Positions 1 through 9,008 of a stretch of 64,000 bases of DNA are shown piece by piece. The stretch is from Leifsonia shinshuensis (GTDB lineage: Bacteria; Actinomycetota; Actinomycetes; Actinomycetales; Microbacteriaceae): NCBI RefSeq assembly GCF_013410375.1, contig NZ_JACCFL010000001.1, positions 2,046,001-2,110,000 on the forward strand, written 5' to 3'. Numbering within the stretch: the stretch's first letter is position 1; each line of letters opens with the position of its first letter. The notes beneath the pieces are model-generated. The model saw only the letters and a program-made list of their open reading frames with translations. It made no database searches and had not been told where the DNA came from. Made by a program: the position numbers and the translations under genes.

Positions 1-1016
1 TCGCCGACCGGCTGCGCCGCGACGACCCGTCCGCGGAGGTCCTGGTGCTGGGTACCAAGGAGGGGCTGGAGGCGCGCCTCGTCCCCGACCGCGGCTACGA
101 GCTCGCGACCATCCCCAAGCTGCCGTTCCCGCGCCGGCCGAACGGTGCGGCGCTCCGCTTCCCCGGCGAGTACCGGCGCGCCGTGCGCACGGTGACCGAC
201 CTGATCCGCGACCGCGGCATCGACGTCGTGGTCGGCTTCGGCGGCTACGCGGCCGCGCCCGCCTACTCCGCCGCCCGGAAGGCGCACGTGCCGTACGCGC
301 TGCACGAGGCGAACGCCCGGCCCGGCCTCGCCAACCGGCTCGGCGCGCGCTCCACCCGGTGGGTGGGCGTCGCGTTCGAGGGCACCCCTTTGCGGCACGC
401 TCGCTTCGTCGGGATGCCGTTGCGCCGCGAGATCGAGGAGCTCGACAGGGAGGCCTCCCGCCCGGCGGCCCTGGCCGAGTTCGGCCTCTCCGCCGACCGC
501 CCGACCCTCCTGGTCACCGGAGGCTCGCTCGGCGCCCGGCGGCTCAACGGGACCATCGCCGAGCGCGCGGCAGAACTGACCGCGGCCGGCTGGCAGGTGC
601 TGCACATCCAGGGCGGCCGCGGCGAGCTCACCGACCCGGGCATCGAGCACTACCGGCTGCTGGACTACTGCGACCGGATGGACCTCGCCTTCGCGCTGAC
701 CGACTTCGCCGTCGCACGTGCCGGCGCCGCGACCGTCTGCGAGTTCGCCGCCCTCGGCATCCCCGCGGTGTACGTGCCGTTCCCGATCGGCAACGGCGAG
801 CAGCGCTTCAACGCGGCGGGCGTGGTGCAGGCGGGCGGCGGCATCCTGGTGGACGACGCCGAGTTCCTGCCCGCGTGGGTCGACGGCCGCCTGCTCCCGC
901 TGCTGGCGGACCGTGCGGCAGTGGACGAGATGGCGCGCAAGGCCGCGATCACCGGAGTGCGCGACGGCTCCGACCGGATGGTCGCCCTGATCCGGAGTGC
1001 CCTGAAGGAATCCTGA
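1..1016 (+). CDS. murG: UDP-N-acetylglucosamine transferase MurG (5' end outside window)
   Basis: Membrane-associated glycosyltransferase that converts lipid I to lipid II using UDP-GlcNAc. The reading frame is open from the first bases of the window, so the N-terminus, including the first glycine-rich loop, lies upstream. Visible are the [16 protein letters not shown] segment, [24 protein letters not shown] (lipid I-binding region), the C-domain loop [12 protein letters not shown] and the UDP-GlcNAc-binding stretch [24 protein letters not shown]. It is followed 58 bp later by murC in the same direction, as in other actinobacterial division clusters. Function is secure; only the start is missing. 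Confidence 0.96.
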   Translation, partial: ADRLRRDDPSAEVLVLGTKEGLEARLVPDRGYELATIPKLPFPRRPNGAALRFPGEYRRAVRTVTDLIRDRGIDVVVGFGGYAAAPAYSAARKAHVPYALHEANARPGLANRLGARSTRWVGVAFEGTPLRHARFVGMPLRREIEELDREASRPAALAEFGLSADRPTLLVTGGSLGARRLNGTIAERAAELTAAGWQVLHIQGGRGELTDPGIEHYRLLDYCDRMDLAFALTDFAVARAGAATVCEFAALGIPAVYVPFPIGNGEQRFNAAGVVQAGGGILVDDAEFLPAWVDGRLLPLLADRAAVDEMARKAAITGVRDGSDRMVALIRSALKES

Positions 1017-1074
1017 GGTTCGCCGCGTAGCCTGTAACCTGATCAACTCGACTCGCGGAACGAAAGCAGCACCT

Positions 1075-2487
1075 GTGACGATCAAACCCGACCTCAACGC
1101 CACCATCCCCGACGAGCTGGGCAGTCTCCACTTCGTCGGCATCGGCGGCTCGGGCATGAGCGGCATCGCGCGGCTCTTCCTGGAGTCCGGCCACACCGTC
1201 ACCGGCTCCGACGTGCGCCACTCGGCCAACATCGACGCGCTGCGCGCCCTCGGCGCCACCATCGCCATCGGCCACGACGCCGCGAACGTCGGCGACGCCG
1301 ACACCCTCGTGGTGACCGGAGCGCTCTGGCAGGACAACCCGGAGTACCAGCTCGCGCTGGCGAACGGCATCCCGGTGCTGCACCGCTCGCAGGCGCTCGC
1401 CTGGCTGATCAACAAGAAGCGTCTGGTCGCCGTCGCCGGAGCGCACGGCAAGACCACCTCCACCGGCATGATCATCACCGGCCTGCTCGGCCTCGGCGAG
1501 GACCCGAGCTTCGTCAACGGCGGCGTCATCGCCTCCCTCGGCAAGAGCTCGCAAGCCGGCAGCGGGGAGCTGTTCGTGGTGGAGGCGGACGAGTCGGACG
1601 GCTCGTTCCTGCTCTACGACACCGCGGTGGCGCTCATCACGAACGTCGACCCCGACCACCTCGACCACTACGGCTCGCTGGAGGCGTTCGAGGACGCCTT
1701 CCTGACCTTCGCCCGCGAGGCGGACGAGTTCGTGGTCGTCTCCTCGGACGACGCGGGCGCTCAGCACGTCCACCGCCGCCTGGCCGAGGTGGCCCCGGAG
1801 AAGCGCGTGATCTCCTTCGGCGAGGCGCAGGACGCCGACGTACGCGTCCACTCGATCGTCACCGACGGGCCGGTCGCCTTCTCCCTGACCTACGCCGGCG
1901 CGGAGTACTCCGCCCGCCTGCGCGTGCCGGGGCGGCACAACGCGATCAACGCCGCGGGCGCCTTCGCGGTCCTGACCGGGCTCGGCTTCGAGCCGGCGGC
2001 CTCCCTGGCGGCGATCGCGGAGTTCGGCGGCACCGAGCGCCGCTTCGAGCTGCACGGCAACGTCGGCGGCGTGAGCGTCTACGACGACTACGCCCACCAC
2101 CCGACCGAAGTCGCCGCCGCGCTGTCGGCCGCCCGCACGGTCGTCGGCGACGGCCGCATCATCGCCGTCCACCAGCCGCACCTCTACAGCCGCACCCGGC
2201 TGTTCGCGAAGGAGTTCGCCGAGACCCTGGAGACCTACGCGGACGAGACCGTCGTGCTCGACGTCTACGGCGCCCGCGAGGACCCCGAGCCCGGCGTCAC
2301 CGGCGCGCTCGTCGCCGAGCGGTTCGAGCACCCGGAGCACGTCGCCTTCATCGCGGACTGGCAGGAGGCCGCCGACCACACCGCGCGCATCGCGCGCGAG
2401 GGCGACTTCGTGATCACGCTCGGCTGCGGCGACGTCTACCGGATCGTCCCGCAGCTCCTCGACTCGCTCCGTCACGTTCGGGAGTAG
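1075..2487 (+). CDS. murC: UDP-N-acetylmuramate--L-alanine ligase MurC
   Basis: ATP-dependent cytoplasmic ligase adding L-Ala to UDP-MurNAc, the first step of stem-peptide synthesis. The 470-residue product has the usual family length. It shows the N-terminal dinucleotide-like loop [13 protein letters not shown], the ATP P-loop [12 protein letters not shown], the EADESDGSF metal/substrate motif, [11 protein letters not shown], and the C-terminal [10 protein letters not shown] and QPHLYSRT motifs. GTG start at 1075. Only 6 nt separate it from ftsQ, so the two are probably co-translated. Confidence 0.97.
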   Translation: MTIKPDLNATIPDELGSLHFVGIGGSGMSGIARLFLESGHTVTGSDVRHSANIDALRALGATIAIGHDAANVGDADTLVVTGALWQDNPEYQLALANGIPVLHRSQALAWLINKKRLVAVAGAHGKTTSTGMIITGLLGLGEDPSFVNGGVIASLGKSSQAGSGELFVVEADESDGSFLLYDTAVALITNVDPDHLDHYGSLEAFEDAFLTFAREADEFVVVSSDDAGAQHVHRRLAEVAPEKRVISFGEAQDADVRVHSIVTDGPVAFSLTYAGAEYSARLRVPGRHNAINAAGAFAVLTGLGFEPAASLAAIAEFGGTERRFELHGNVGGVSVYDDYAHHPTEVAAALSAARTVVGDGRIIAVHQPHLYSRTRLFAKEFAETLETYADETVVLDVYGAREDPEPGVTGALVAERFEHPEHVAFIADWQEAADHTARIAREGDFVITLGCGDVYRIVPQLLDSLRHVRE

Positions 2488-2493
2488 CCGGCG

Positions 2494-3516
2494 GTGAAGC
2501 GTCCCCAGGGTTTCGACCGGTCGGCCGCGCGGCAGGCGCAGGCGGCGCCGTCCGTGCCCGAGGCCGCGCCCGCGCGCCAGGAGACGAGCGGCGGCGCCTC
2601 CGCCCGGGCCGAGTCGGCCTCGCCCGTCGGCACGCTCACCGAGCCCGTCCCGATCGTCCGCTCGGACGACCCGACCCGCGCCGGGACGTCCCGGCCGTCC
2701 CGCGCGACCGACCCCGTGCCGGCCGCCGAGCGCGTCCCGAGCAACCGCGAGATCTCCAAGGCCCTGCGCGCCGCCCGGGCCGAGCGCAGGCGGGTCGAGC
2801 GCGGCGAGGTGCGCCGGTTCACCAAGCGCTCCCGCCGGCGAAGGATGGCCTGGCTGGGGGCCGCGGGCGTCGCGGCCGCCCTGGTGCTCGGCGTCGTCCT
2901 GGTCGGGCTCTCGCCGCTGCTGGCCCTGAAGCACATCCAGGTCGTCGGGGCGTCGCGGCTCGACGCCGCCGCGATCGCGGCCAAGCTCGGCGACCAGGCC
3001 GGCAAGCCGCTCGCCCTGCTCGACCAGGCCGCGATCTCCAGCGACCTCGCCGCGTTCCCGCTCATCCGCAGCTACACGCTGGAGAGCCACCCGCCGGACA
3101 CGCTGATCGTGCGGATCGTCGAGCGTCAGCCCATCGGCGCCGTCCAGCAGGGCTCCGCGTTCGTGCTGGTGGACGCGGCGAAGGTGCCGATCTCGTCCAG
3201 CGCGACGCGGCCGGCCGGCTACCCGATCATCGCGGCGACCGGCGCGGCCGCCGACGCGAACGCGGACTCCGGCTTCGCCGCGGCGGCCGCGGTGCTGTCG
3301 GCGCTGCCCGCCGACGTCCTGAGCCGGGTGGACACCATCTCGGCGAAGACCAAGGACGACGTCTCGTTCACCCTGCGTGAGGGCGGCGCGACCGTCGTCT
3401 GGGGGAGCGCGGAGGACTCCGCGCTCAAGTCCGCGGACCTCGCGGCGCTGCTCAAGGGCGCGCCCAAGGCGAGCCGTTTCGACGTCTCGTCGCCGCACAG
3501 CGTGACGACGGGATGA
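2494..3516 (+). CDS. ftsQ: Cell division protein FtsQ/DivIB
   Basis: Bitopic divisome protein that links FtsB/FtsL to the septal synthase. The first ~115 residues are a basic, Pro/Arg/Ala-rich cytoplasmic tail. A single membrane span (about 118-143) follows, then a POTRA domain starting at LKHIQVVGASRLD and an FtsQ domain containing VRIVERQPIGAVQQ. At 340 residues it fits actinobacterial FtsQ. GTG start 6 nt after murC. Identification rests on the tail-TM-POTRA layout and its place between murC and ftsZ, since FtsQ sequences diverge strongly. Confidence 0.93.
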   Translation: MKRPQGFDRSAARQAQAAPSVPEAAPARQETSGGASARAESASPVGTLTEPVPIVRSDDPTRAGTSRPSRATDPVPAAERVPSNREISKALRAARAERRRVERGEVRRFTKRSRRRRMAWLGAAGVAAALVLGVVLVGLSPLLALKHIQVVGASRLDAAAIAAKLGDQAGKPLALLDQAAISSDLAAFPLIRSYTLESHPPDTLIVRIVERQPIGAVQQGSAFVLVDAAKVPISSSATRPAGYPIIAATGAAADANADSGFAAAAAVLSALPADVLSRVDTISAKTKDDVSFTLREGGATVVWGSAEDSALKSADLAALLKGAPKASRFDVSSPHSVTTG

Positions 3517-3618
3517 CCGCGTGGACGGCGCATTTGCCGACACGCCTGCGAACTGCGGCGGAGGGGGCCTTTGCGCCTCTACCGTCGAATCGAGAATTGC
3601 ATACTCAGCATATCTTTA

Positions 3619-3635
3619 AACCTCGACTTGAGGTT
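3619..3635. promoter_or_regulatory. Inverted repeat in the ftsZ leader
   Basis: AACCTC-GACTT-GAGGTT, perfect 6-bp arms around a 5-bp centre, about 24 bp before the ftsZ GTG in the 142-bp ftsQ-ftsZ gap. The surroundings are AT-rich (TATCTTTAAA just upstream) compared with the genes. It could be a repressor site overlapping an ftsZ promoter or a small leader hairpin; the binding factor is unknown. Confidence 0.45.
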
Positions 3636-3658
3636 GAAGGTTCCCGTGGAGGCCGGAA

Positions 3659-4837
3659 GTGACAGCAAACCAGAACTACCTCGCCGTGATCAAGGTCGTC
3701 GGCATCGGCGGCGGCGGCGTGAACGCCGTCAACCGCATGATCGAGCTCGGCCTGCGCGGCGTCGAGTTCATCGCCATCAACACGGACGCCCAGGCGCTGC
3801 TGATGAGCGACGCCGACGTGAAGCTCGACGTCGGCCGTGAGATCACCCGCGGCCTCGGCGCCGGCGCCGACCCCGAGGTCGGCCGCCGTGCGGCGGAGGA
3901 CCACGCGGAGGAGATCGAGGAGGCGCTCGCGGGCGCCGACATGGTCTTCGTCACCGCGGGCGAGGGCGGCGGGACCGGCACCGGCGGCGCCCCGGTCGTC
4001 GCGCGCATCGCGAAGTCCATCGGCGCGCTGACCATCGGTGTCGTCACCAAGCCGTTCTCCTTCGAGGGCAAGCGCCGCCAGCAGCAGGCCGAGTCCGGCG
4101 TGCAGCGGCTCAAGGAAGAGGTCGACACCCTCATCGTCGTCCCCAACGACCGGCTGCTGGAGATCAGCGACCGCGGCATCAGCATGCTGGAGGCGTTCTC
4201 CACCGCCGACCAGGTGCTCCTCGCCGGTGTGCAGGGCATCACCGACCTCATCACCACCCCCGGCCTGATCAACCTCGACTTCGCCGACGTGAAGTCCGTC
4301 ATGCAGGGCGCGGGCTCCGCGCTCATGGGCATCGGCTCCTCGCGAGGCGCCGACCGCGCCATCAAGGCCGCGGAACTGGCGGTCGCCTCCCCGCTGCTGG
4401 AGGCCTCCATCGACGGCGCCCACGGCGTGCTGCTCTCCATCCAGGGCGGCTCCAACCTCGGCATCTTCGAGATCAACGACGCCGCCCGCCTGGTGCAGGA
4501 GGCCGTCCACCCCGAGGCCAACATCATCTTCGGAGCGGTCATCGACGACACCCTCGGCGACGAGGTGCGCGTCACGGTCATCGCCGCCGGCTTCGACGGC
4601 GGCGAGCCGAAGTCGGTGCAGGCGTCGGCGGCAGACTCGCGCCGCTCCACGTTCGTCGAGGCGGGCTCCGAGGAGCCGGCGATCGCCTCGTCCGCGACGG
4701 TGGAGCACACCGAGACCGCGGCGCCGGCCACCGAGTGGCACGCCACCGGCGAGGCGCCCGTGACCGAGACCGCTCAGAAGGACCCGGCGTTCGACGACGA
4801 GAATGACGACCTCGACATCCCCGACTTCCTCAAGTAG
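3659..4837 (+). CDS. ftsZ: Cell division GTPase FtsZ
   Basis: Tubulin-like GTPase that polymerises into the Z ring and recruits the divisome. The 392-residue sequence starts [27 protein letters not shown]. It has the tubulin signature [12 protein letters not shown], the synergy-loop region [11 protein letters not shown], a variable acidic linker (about 320-380) and the conserved C-terminal tail [10 protein letters not shown] that binds partners such as SepF. GTG start at 3659 after GGAGG. The last 35 bp overlap the next gene. Confidence 0.98.
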   Translation: MTANQNYLAVIKVVGIGGGGVNAVNRMIELGLRGVEFIAINTDAQALLMSDADVKLDVGREITRGLGAGADPEVGRRAAEDHAEEIEEALAGADMVFVTAGEGGGTGTGGAPVVARIAKSIGALTIGVVTKPFSFEGKRRQQQAESGVQRLKEEVDTLIVVPNDRLLEISDRGISMLEAFSTADQVLLAGVQGITDLITTPGLINLDFADVKSVMQGAGSALMGIGSSRGADRAIKAAELAVASPLLEASIDGAHGVLLSIQGGSNLGIFEINDAARLVQEAVHPEANIIFGAVIDDTLGDEVRVTVIAAGFDGGEPKSVQASAADSRRSTFVEAGSEEPAIASSATVEHTETAAPATEWHATGEAPVTETAQKDPAFDDENDDLDIPDFLK

Positions 4838-5507
4838 CCCGCTCGCCGAGCGGCTCGCCGCGGTCCGGGAGGGCGTCGCCGACGCCGCCCGGGCCGCCGG
4901 CCGCTCGCCGGAGGAGCTGACGACGATCGTGGTGACCAAGTTCCACCCGGCGTCGCTCGTCCGCGACCTCGCGGCGCTCGGCGTGCGCGATGTGGGGGAG
5001 AACCGCCACCAGGAGGCGCAGGAGAAGGCGGCCGAGCTCGCCGACCTCGACCTGCGCTGGCACTTCGTCGGCCAGCTGCAGGGCAAGAAGGCGCGCCAGG
5101 TGCGGCGCTACGCGAGCGTCATCCACTCGGTCGACCGGCCCTCGCTGGTGGACGCGCTGAGGATGGACGACGTCCCGGACCTCGACGTGTTCGTGCAGCT
5201 GAACCTGACCGACGACCCGGGGCGCGGCGGCGTCGCCGACGGGGACTTGGAGCCACTGGTCGAGCATGTGCTCGCCGCCGGCGGACTGCGCCTCCTCGGG
5301 GTCATGGCGGTCGCCCCGCTGGACGAGGAGCCGGCCAGGGCGTTCGAGCGCGTGCGGCTCGCGAGCGAGCGCGTGCGCAGGCTCGCGCCCGACGCGGCCG
5401 CGATCTCGGCGGGCATGTCGCAGGACTACCGCGAGGCCGTCGCCGCCGGTGCGACACACCTTCGGATCGGCACCGCCATTACCGGGAATCGGCCGAGCCT
5501 TCGTTAA
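4803..5507 (+). CDS. YggS-family PLP homeostasis protein
   Basis: Non-catalytic fold-type III PLP-binding protein (YggS/PLPBP family) that buffers free pyridoxal phosphate. The 234 residues contain the lysine motif [33 protein letters not shown], and a C-terminal phosphate-binding segment [25 protein letters not shown]. The ATG at 4803 is the only plausible start in frame before the family's conserved N-terminus and lies inside the 3' end of ftsZ, so translation is probably coupled. Its place between ftsZ and sepF is typical of Gram-positive bacteria. Confidence 0.94.
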   Translation: MTTSTSPTSSSSPLAERLAAVREGVADAARAAGRSPEELTTIVVTKFHPASLVRDLAALGVRDVGENRHQEAQEKAAELADLDLRWHFVGQLQGKKARQVRRYASVIHSVDRPSLVDALRMDDVPDLDVFVQLNLTDDPGRGGVADGDLEPLVEHVLAAGGLRLLGVMAVAPLDEEPARAFERVRLASERVRRLAPDAAAISAGMSQDYREAVAAGATHLRIGTAITGNRPSLR

Positions 5508-5510
5508 TCT
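5505..5510 (+). promoter_or_regulatory. Candidate -10 of sepF
   Basis: TAATCT overlapping the stop codon of the YggS gene, about 68 nt before the sepF ATG. It would give sepF a transcript separate from ftsZ-yggS. Based only on resemblance to the TANNNT pattern. Confidence 0.35.
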
Positions 5511-5577
5511 CGAAAGGGAAGAAGGTTCATTCAGTGCGTGCGAGGCGTCGGCGCACCGGTCTACACGGAGGAAGCGC

Positions 5578-6099
5578 ATGGCCAACCCGCTGAAGAAGAC
5601 GATGGTCTACCTCGGCCTCGCCGACGAGGAGCTGGAGTTCGACGAACCCCAGGAGCAGCACCAGCCGGTGCAGCACCAGCCGCGCCGCGAGGCTCCCGCA
5701 CCGTCGCCGGTCCAGCCCGTCCCGCACCCTGCACCGGTCGCTCCCGTGGCCGGCCGCGCACCGGTGACCCCGCTGCGCAAATCGTCCACCGCACGGAATG
5801 TTTCGGTACAGGAAATGAACGAGATCCTCACAGTCCACCCCCGTCAGTACCGCGACGCGCAGGCGATCGCCGAGTCCTTCCGCGAGGGCATCCCGGTGAT
5901 CATCAACCTGTCGCAGATGAGCGAGGGCGACGCCCGCCGCCTCATCGACTTCGCCAGCGGCCTCTCGCAGGGCCTCTACGGCAAGATCGAGCGGGTGACC
6001 CCGAAGGTGTTCCTGCTCTCGCCGTCGCACGTCGTGGTCTCCGGCGAGCACGGCGGCCAGGACGCCGACGTCCACGCCTCCTTCTTCGCGCAGGCCTGA
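5578..6099 (+). CDS. sepF: Cell division protein SepF
   Basis: Membrane-tethering protein that bundles FtsZ filaments and serves as the FtsZ anchor in Actinobacteria that lack FtsA. The 173-residue product starts with the amphipathic helix [18 protein letters not shown], followed by a Gln/Pro-rich linker (about 20-75) and the SepF core with [30 protein letters not shown] and [17 protein letters not shown]. The ATG at 5578 is preceded by GGAGGAAG. The frame is open further upstream, but the membrane-binding helix defines this start. Confidence 0.96.
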   Translation: MANPLKKTMVYLGLADEELEFDEPQEQHQPVQHQPRREAPAPSPVQPVPHPAPVAPVAGRAPVTPLRKSSTARNVSVQEMNEILTVHPRQYRDAQAIAESFREGIPVIINLSQMSEGDARRLIDFASGLSQGLYGKIERVTPKVFLLSPSHVVVSGEHGGQDADVHASFFAQA

Positions 6100-6111
6100 C
6101 CCAGTTTCCTC

Positions 6112-6147
6112 CGAAAGCGCACCGCCCGGCCGGGCGGTGCGCTTTCG
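6112..6147 (+). terminator. Hairpin terminator after sepF
   Basis: A perfect 36-bp palindrome with arms containing AAAGCGCACCGCCCGG and its exact complement, ending GCTTTCG, 12 nt after the sepF stop. Probably a strong hairpin that ends the sepF transcript; the T-run is short (3 T). Confidence 0.75.
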
Positions 6148-6163
6148 CGCATGCCGGGTCGTT

Positions 6164-6169
6164 CATACT
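6164..6169 (+). promoter_or_regulatory. -10 element giving leaderless yggT
   Basis: CATACT ends 6 nt before the GTG at 6176. The predicted transcription start is the start codon itself. It lies just after the sepF terminator. Confidence 0.5.
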
Positions 6170-6175
6170 GGTGAG

Positions 6176-6472
6176 GTGCTTGTCGTCTCGATCATCGCGA
6201 ACGTGCTCTACTACGTCCTCCTGATCTACTTCTTCGTGCTCTGGGCCCGCTTCGTGCTCGACCTGGTGCGCACCTTCGCGCGGCAGTGGCGCCCGCGCGG
6301 CTTCGGGCTCGTCCTCGCGGAGTCCACCTACGTCGTCACCGACCCGCCGATCCGCTTCTTCCGCCGCATCATCCCGCCGCTCTCCATGGGGCCGGTCGCG
6401 ATCGACTTTGGCTGGAGTCTCACCATGCTCGTGGTCATCATCGGGCTGTACGTGACCCTGAGTTTCACCTGA
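6176..6472 (+). CDS. YggT family membrane protein
   Basis: Small integral membrane protein with two hydrophobic spans: ANVLYYVLLIYFFVLWARFVL near the N-terminus and LTMLVVIIGLYVTL at the C-terminus. They flank the family signature TDPPIRFFRRIIPP. The GTG at 6176 gives 98 residues, the usual YggT length; a longer reading from 6137 would begin inside the sepF terminator. YggT is a regular member of Gram-positive division clusters, but its molecular role is not settled. Confidence 0.88.
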   Translation: MLVVSIIANVLYYVLLIYFFVLWARFVLDLVRTFARQWRPRGFGLVLAESTYVVTDPPIRFFRRIIPPLSMGPVAIDFGWSLTMLVVIIGLYVTLSFT

Positions 6473-6632
6473 CGACCGCCGAGCGTCGTGCGGGAACCGG
6501 CTGCGGTCCCGTTGTAATGTGGTCGAGGCCGACGCACCAGGAGTGCGGCGGAGTGCGCGCCCGCCGTGCACTTTGCTAGCGTTGGCTGAACGCACTCAAT
6601 GTTCGTCTTTTCAAGATCTAAGGTGGCTTGCC

Positions 6633-7424
6633 ATGGCGCTGACTCCGGAAGATGTAGTCAACAAGCGGTTCCAACCGACGAAGTTCCGTGAGGGCTACGA
6701 CCAGGACGAGGTCGACGACTTCCTCGACGAGGTCGTCGTCGAGCTCCGACGACTGACCCAGGAGAGCGACGAGCTCAAGCAGCGCCTCGTGGCCGCTGAC
6801 TCGCGCATCGCGGAGCTGCAGCGCAGCGGCGGGTCCGCCCCGGCCGCCGCCGCTCCGGCCGCCGCCGCCGACAACGCGGAGCTCAAGCGCCTCCAGCAGG
6901 AGAACGAGGACCTCAAGCAGCGCCTCGCCGCCGCGCAGCAGGAGGCCGCGCAGGCCAAGCAGCAGGCCGCAGCGGCCCCCGCCGCCGCAGGCGCCGCAGC
7001 AGGCTTCGCCGCCGGTGCGACCGACGCGAACGACCCCAACGCGACCAACAACCTCCTCCAGCTGGCGCGCCGCCTGCACGAGGAGCACGTCCGCGAGGGC
7101 GTCGAGAAGCGCGACGCGCTCATCGCGGAGGGGCACGCCACCGCCGCCCGCATCGTCGCCGAGGCGGAGTCCAAGCAGCGCGCCCAGATCAGCGCCCTCG
7201 ACCAGGAGCGCGCCGGCCTCGAGCGCCGCATCGACGAGCTCCGCGGCTTCGAGCGCGACTACCGCCAGGGCCTGAAGGGCTACATCGAGGGCCAGCTCCG
7301 CGACCTCGACAGCCAGTCCACCTCGTTCGGCGGCAACGCTCCGACTCCGGTCCCCGCCGGCTCCGCCGAGGGCAACCAGGACCAGGGCGCCCAGCCGCCG
7401 GTCTTCCCGGGCTTTGGAGGCTAG
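6633..7424 (+). CDS. wag31: DivIVA/Wag31 polar growth scaffold
   Basis: Coiled-coil protein that marks negatively curved membrane and directs polar cell-wall growth in actinomycetes. The 263 residues begin with the DivIVA domain MALTPEDVVNKRFQPTKFREGYDQDEVDDFLDEV. A first coiled coil, an Ala/Gln-rich low-complexity linker (about 65-125) and a second coiled coil (about 140-230) follow. Start ATG at 6633 after AAGGTGG. The 160 bp upstream have no gene and probably carry its promoter. It overlaps lspA by 11 bp. Confidence 0.96.
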   Translation: MALTPEDVVNKRFQPTKFREGYDQDEVDDFLDEVVVELRRLTQESDELKQRLVAADSRIAELQRSGGSAPAAAAPAAAADNAELKRLQQENEDLKQRLAAAQQEAAQAKQQAAAAPAAAGAAAGFAAGATDANDPNATNNLLQLARRLHEEHVREGVEKRDALIAEGHATAARIVAEAESKQRAQISALDQERAGLERRIDELRGFERDYRQGLKGYIEGQLRDLDSQSTSFGGNAPTPVPAGSAEGNQDQGAQPPVFPGFGG

Positions 7425-8046
7425 CCCCTCGAGGGCCAAGGTCAGCATCAGGGCCTTGGCGATCCTGGCCGTGGTCGCGCTCTGCGTGTACCTCGTGGAC
7501 CAGATCGCCAAGGTCCTGGTCGTCTCGAACCTCTACGAGGGCCAGCAGGTCGAGGTCCTCGGACAGCTCCTCCAGTTCCACTTCGTCAAGAACCCGGGCG
7601 CGGCCTTCTCCATCGGCAGCGGGTCGACCTGGATCTTCTCGATCGTCGGCGTCGGCGTGCTCGGCTTCGTCATCTGGTACGCCCCGCGCATCCGCTCGAT
7701 GGCGTGGGCCGTGCTCTTCGGCCTCCTCCTCGGCGGACTGCTCGGCAACCTGACCGACCGGCTCTTCCGCGAGCCGGGCTTCGGCGTCGGGCACGTCGTG
7801 GACTTCCTGCAGATCCCGCTGCTGCCCGCCATCTTCAACCTCGCGGACGTCGCCATCGTCTCGAGCATGGTGCTGTTCCTCATCATCACGCTGCGCGGCA
7901 TCGGTCTCGACGGGCGGCAGCCCGCAGCCGAGACCGAGGAGGCAGCCGAGACCGAGGACGACGCCGAGACCGAGGACGAGGTCGCGATCGCGGACGACGC
8001 CGCCCCGGTCGACGAGGCGCACGAGCACAAGAACCCGCAGTCCTGA
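7414..8046 (+). CDS. lspA: Lipoprotein signal peptidase LspA
   Basis: Aspartic protease (signal peptidase II) that removes signal peptides from diacylated prolipoproteins in the membrane. The 210-residue product has four hydrophobic spans. Its catalytic aspartates are D130 (GHVVDFL) and D145 (FNLADVAI), and the motifs VKNPGAAFS and GNLTDRLFR are present. The C-terminus carries an acidic extension built from short AETED-type repeats. TTG start at 7414 overlaps the end of wag31, so it is likely translated by coupling; no good ribosome-binding site is visible. Confidence 0.93.
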   Translation: MEASPSRAKVSIRALAILAVVALCVYLVDQIAKVLVVSNLYEGQQVEVLGQLLQFHFVKNPGAAFSIGSGSTWIFSIVGVGVLGFVIWYAPRIRSMAWAVLFGLLLGGLLGNLTDRLFREPGFGVGHVVDFLQIPLLPAIFNLADVAIVSSMVLFLIITLRGIGLDGRQPAAETEEAAETEDDAETEDEVAIADDAAPVDEAHEHKNPQS

Positions 8047-8966
8047 TGGAGTCCCGCAGCCTCCCCATCCCGGACGGGCTCGACGGCACCCGCGTCGACG
8101 CGGGCCTCGCGAAGCTCCTAGGCTTCTCGCGGAGCTTCGCCGCCGAGATCGCCGAGGCCGGCGGCGTCGCGATCGACGGCCGTGAGGCGGACAAGTCCGA
8201 CCGGCTGACCGCCGGCTCCTGGCTCGAGGTCTCCTGGCAGCCGCGCGAGGAGGCCCGCATCGTGCCCATCGCGGTGCCCGAGCTGACCATCGTGCACGAC
8301 GACGACGACATCGTCGTGATCGACAAGCCGGTCGGCGTCGCCGCGCATCCGTCGGTCGGCTGGGAGGGCCCCACCGTCCTCGGCGCGCTGGCCGCGGCGG
8401 GGTTCCGCATCTCGACCTCCGGCGCCGCCGAGCGCGCGGGCATCGTCCACCGTCTCGACGCCGGGACCAGCGGCCTGATGGTCGTGGCGAAGTCCGAGCA
8501 CGCCTACACGGTGCTCAAGCGCGCCTTCCACGACCGGACGGTGGAGAAGATCTACCACGCGGTCGTGCAGGGCCATCCCGACCCGCTCACCGGGACCATC
8601 GACGCGCCGATCGGCCGGCACCCCCGCAGCGATTGGAAGTTCGCGGTCGTCGCCGGCGGCAAGCCGTCCGTGACCCACTACGAGACCATCGAGGCGTTCC
8701 CGGCGGCCAGCCTGCTGGAGATCCACCTGGAGACCGGGCGCACCCACCAGATCCGCGTGCACATGGCGGCCCAGCGGCACCCCTGCGTCGGCGACGCGAT
8801 GTACGGCGCGGACCCCGCACTGTCGGCCCGGCTGGGCCTCACGCGGCAGTGGCTGCACGCCGTGCAGCTCGCCTTCGAGCACCCGGCGACGGGGGAGTGG
8901 GTGACCTTCACCACGACCTACCCGGAGGATCTGCAACACGCTCTCGACGTGCTCCGGGCGTCGTAG
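8046..8966 (+). CDS. RluA-family pseudouridine synthase (RluD-like)
   Basis: Predicted 23S rRNA pseudouridine synthase. The 306 residues comprise an N-terminal S4-type RNA-binding domain (about 15-75), then the catalytic domain with [11 protein letters not shown], the [15 protein letters not shown] motif carrying the catalytic aspartate D138, and [14 protein letters not shown]. The ATG overlaps the lspA stop by one base, and lspA-rluD pairing is common. Which uridines it modifies cannot be told from sequence. Confidence 0.93.
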   Translation: MESRSLPIPDGLDGTRVDAGLAKLLGFSRSFAAEIAEAGGVAIDGREADKSDRLTAGSWLEVSWQPREEARIVPIAVPELTIVHDDDDIVVIDKPVGVAAHPSVGWEGPTVLGALAAAGFRISTSGAAERAGIVHRLDAGTSGLMVVAKSEHAYTVLKRAFHDRTVEKIYHAVVQGHPDPLTGTIDAPIGRHPRSDWKFAVVAGGKPSVTHYETIEAFPAASLLEIHLETGRTHQIRVHMAAQRHPCVGDAMYGADPALSARLGLTRQWLHAVQLAFEHPATGEWVTFTTTYPEDLQHALDVLRAS

Positions 8967-9008
8967 GTCCGACGTAGTCTTAAGCCCTCACCTCGACCCG
9001 GAGCAATA

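Noticed and set aside
949..3543. 864-residue minus-strand frame opposite murC-ftsQ
   Set aside because: Arg/Gly/Asp/Val-rich shadow with no family motif; the plus strand carries well-conserved murC and ftsQ. High GC leaves antisense frames open.
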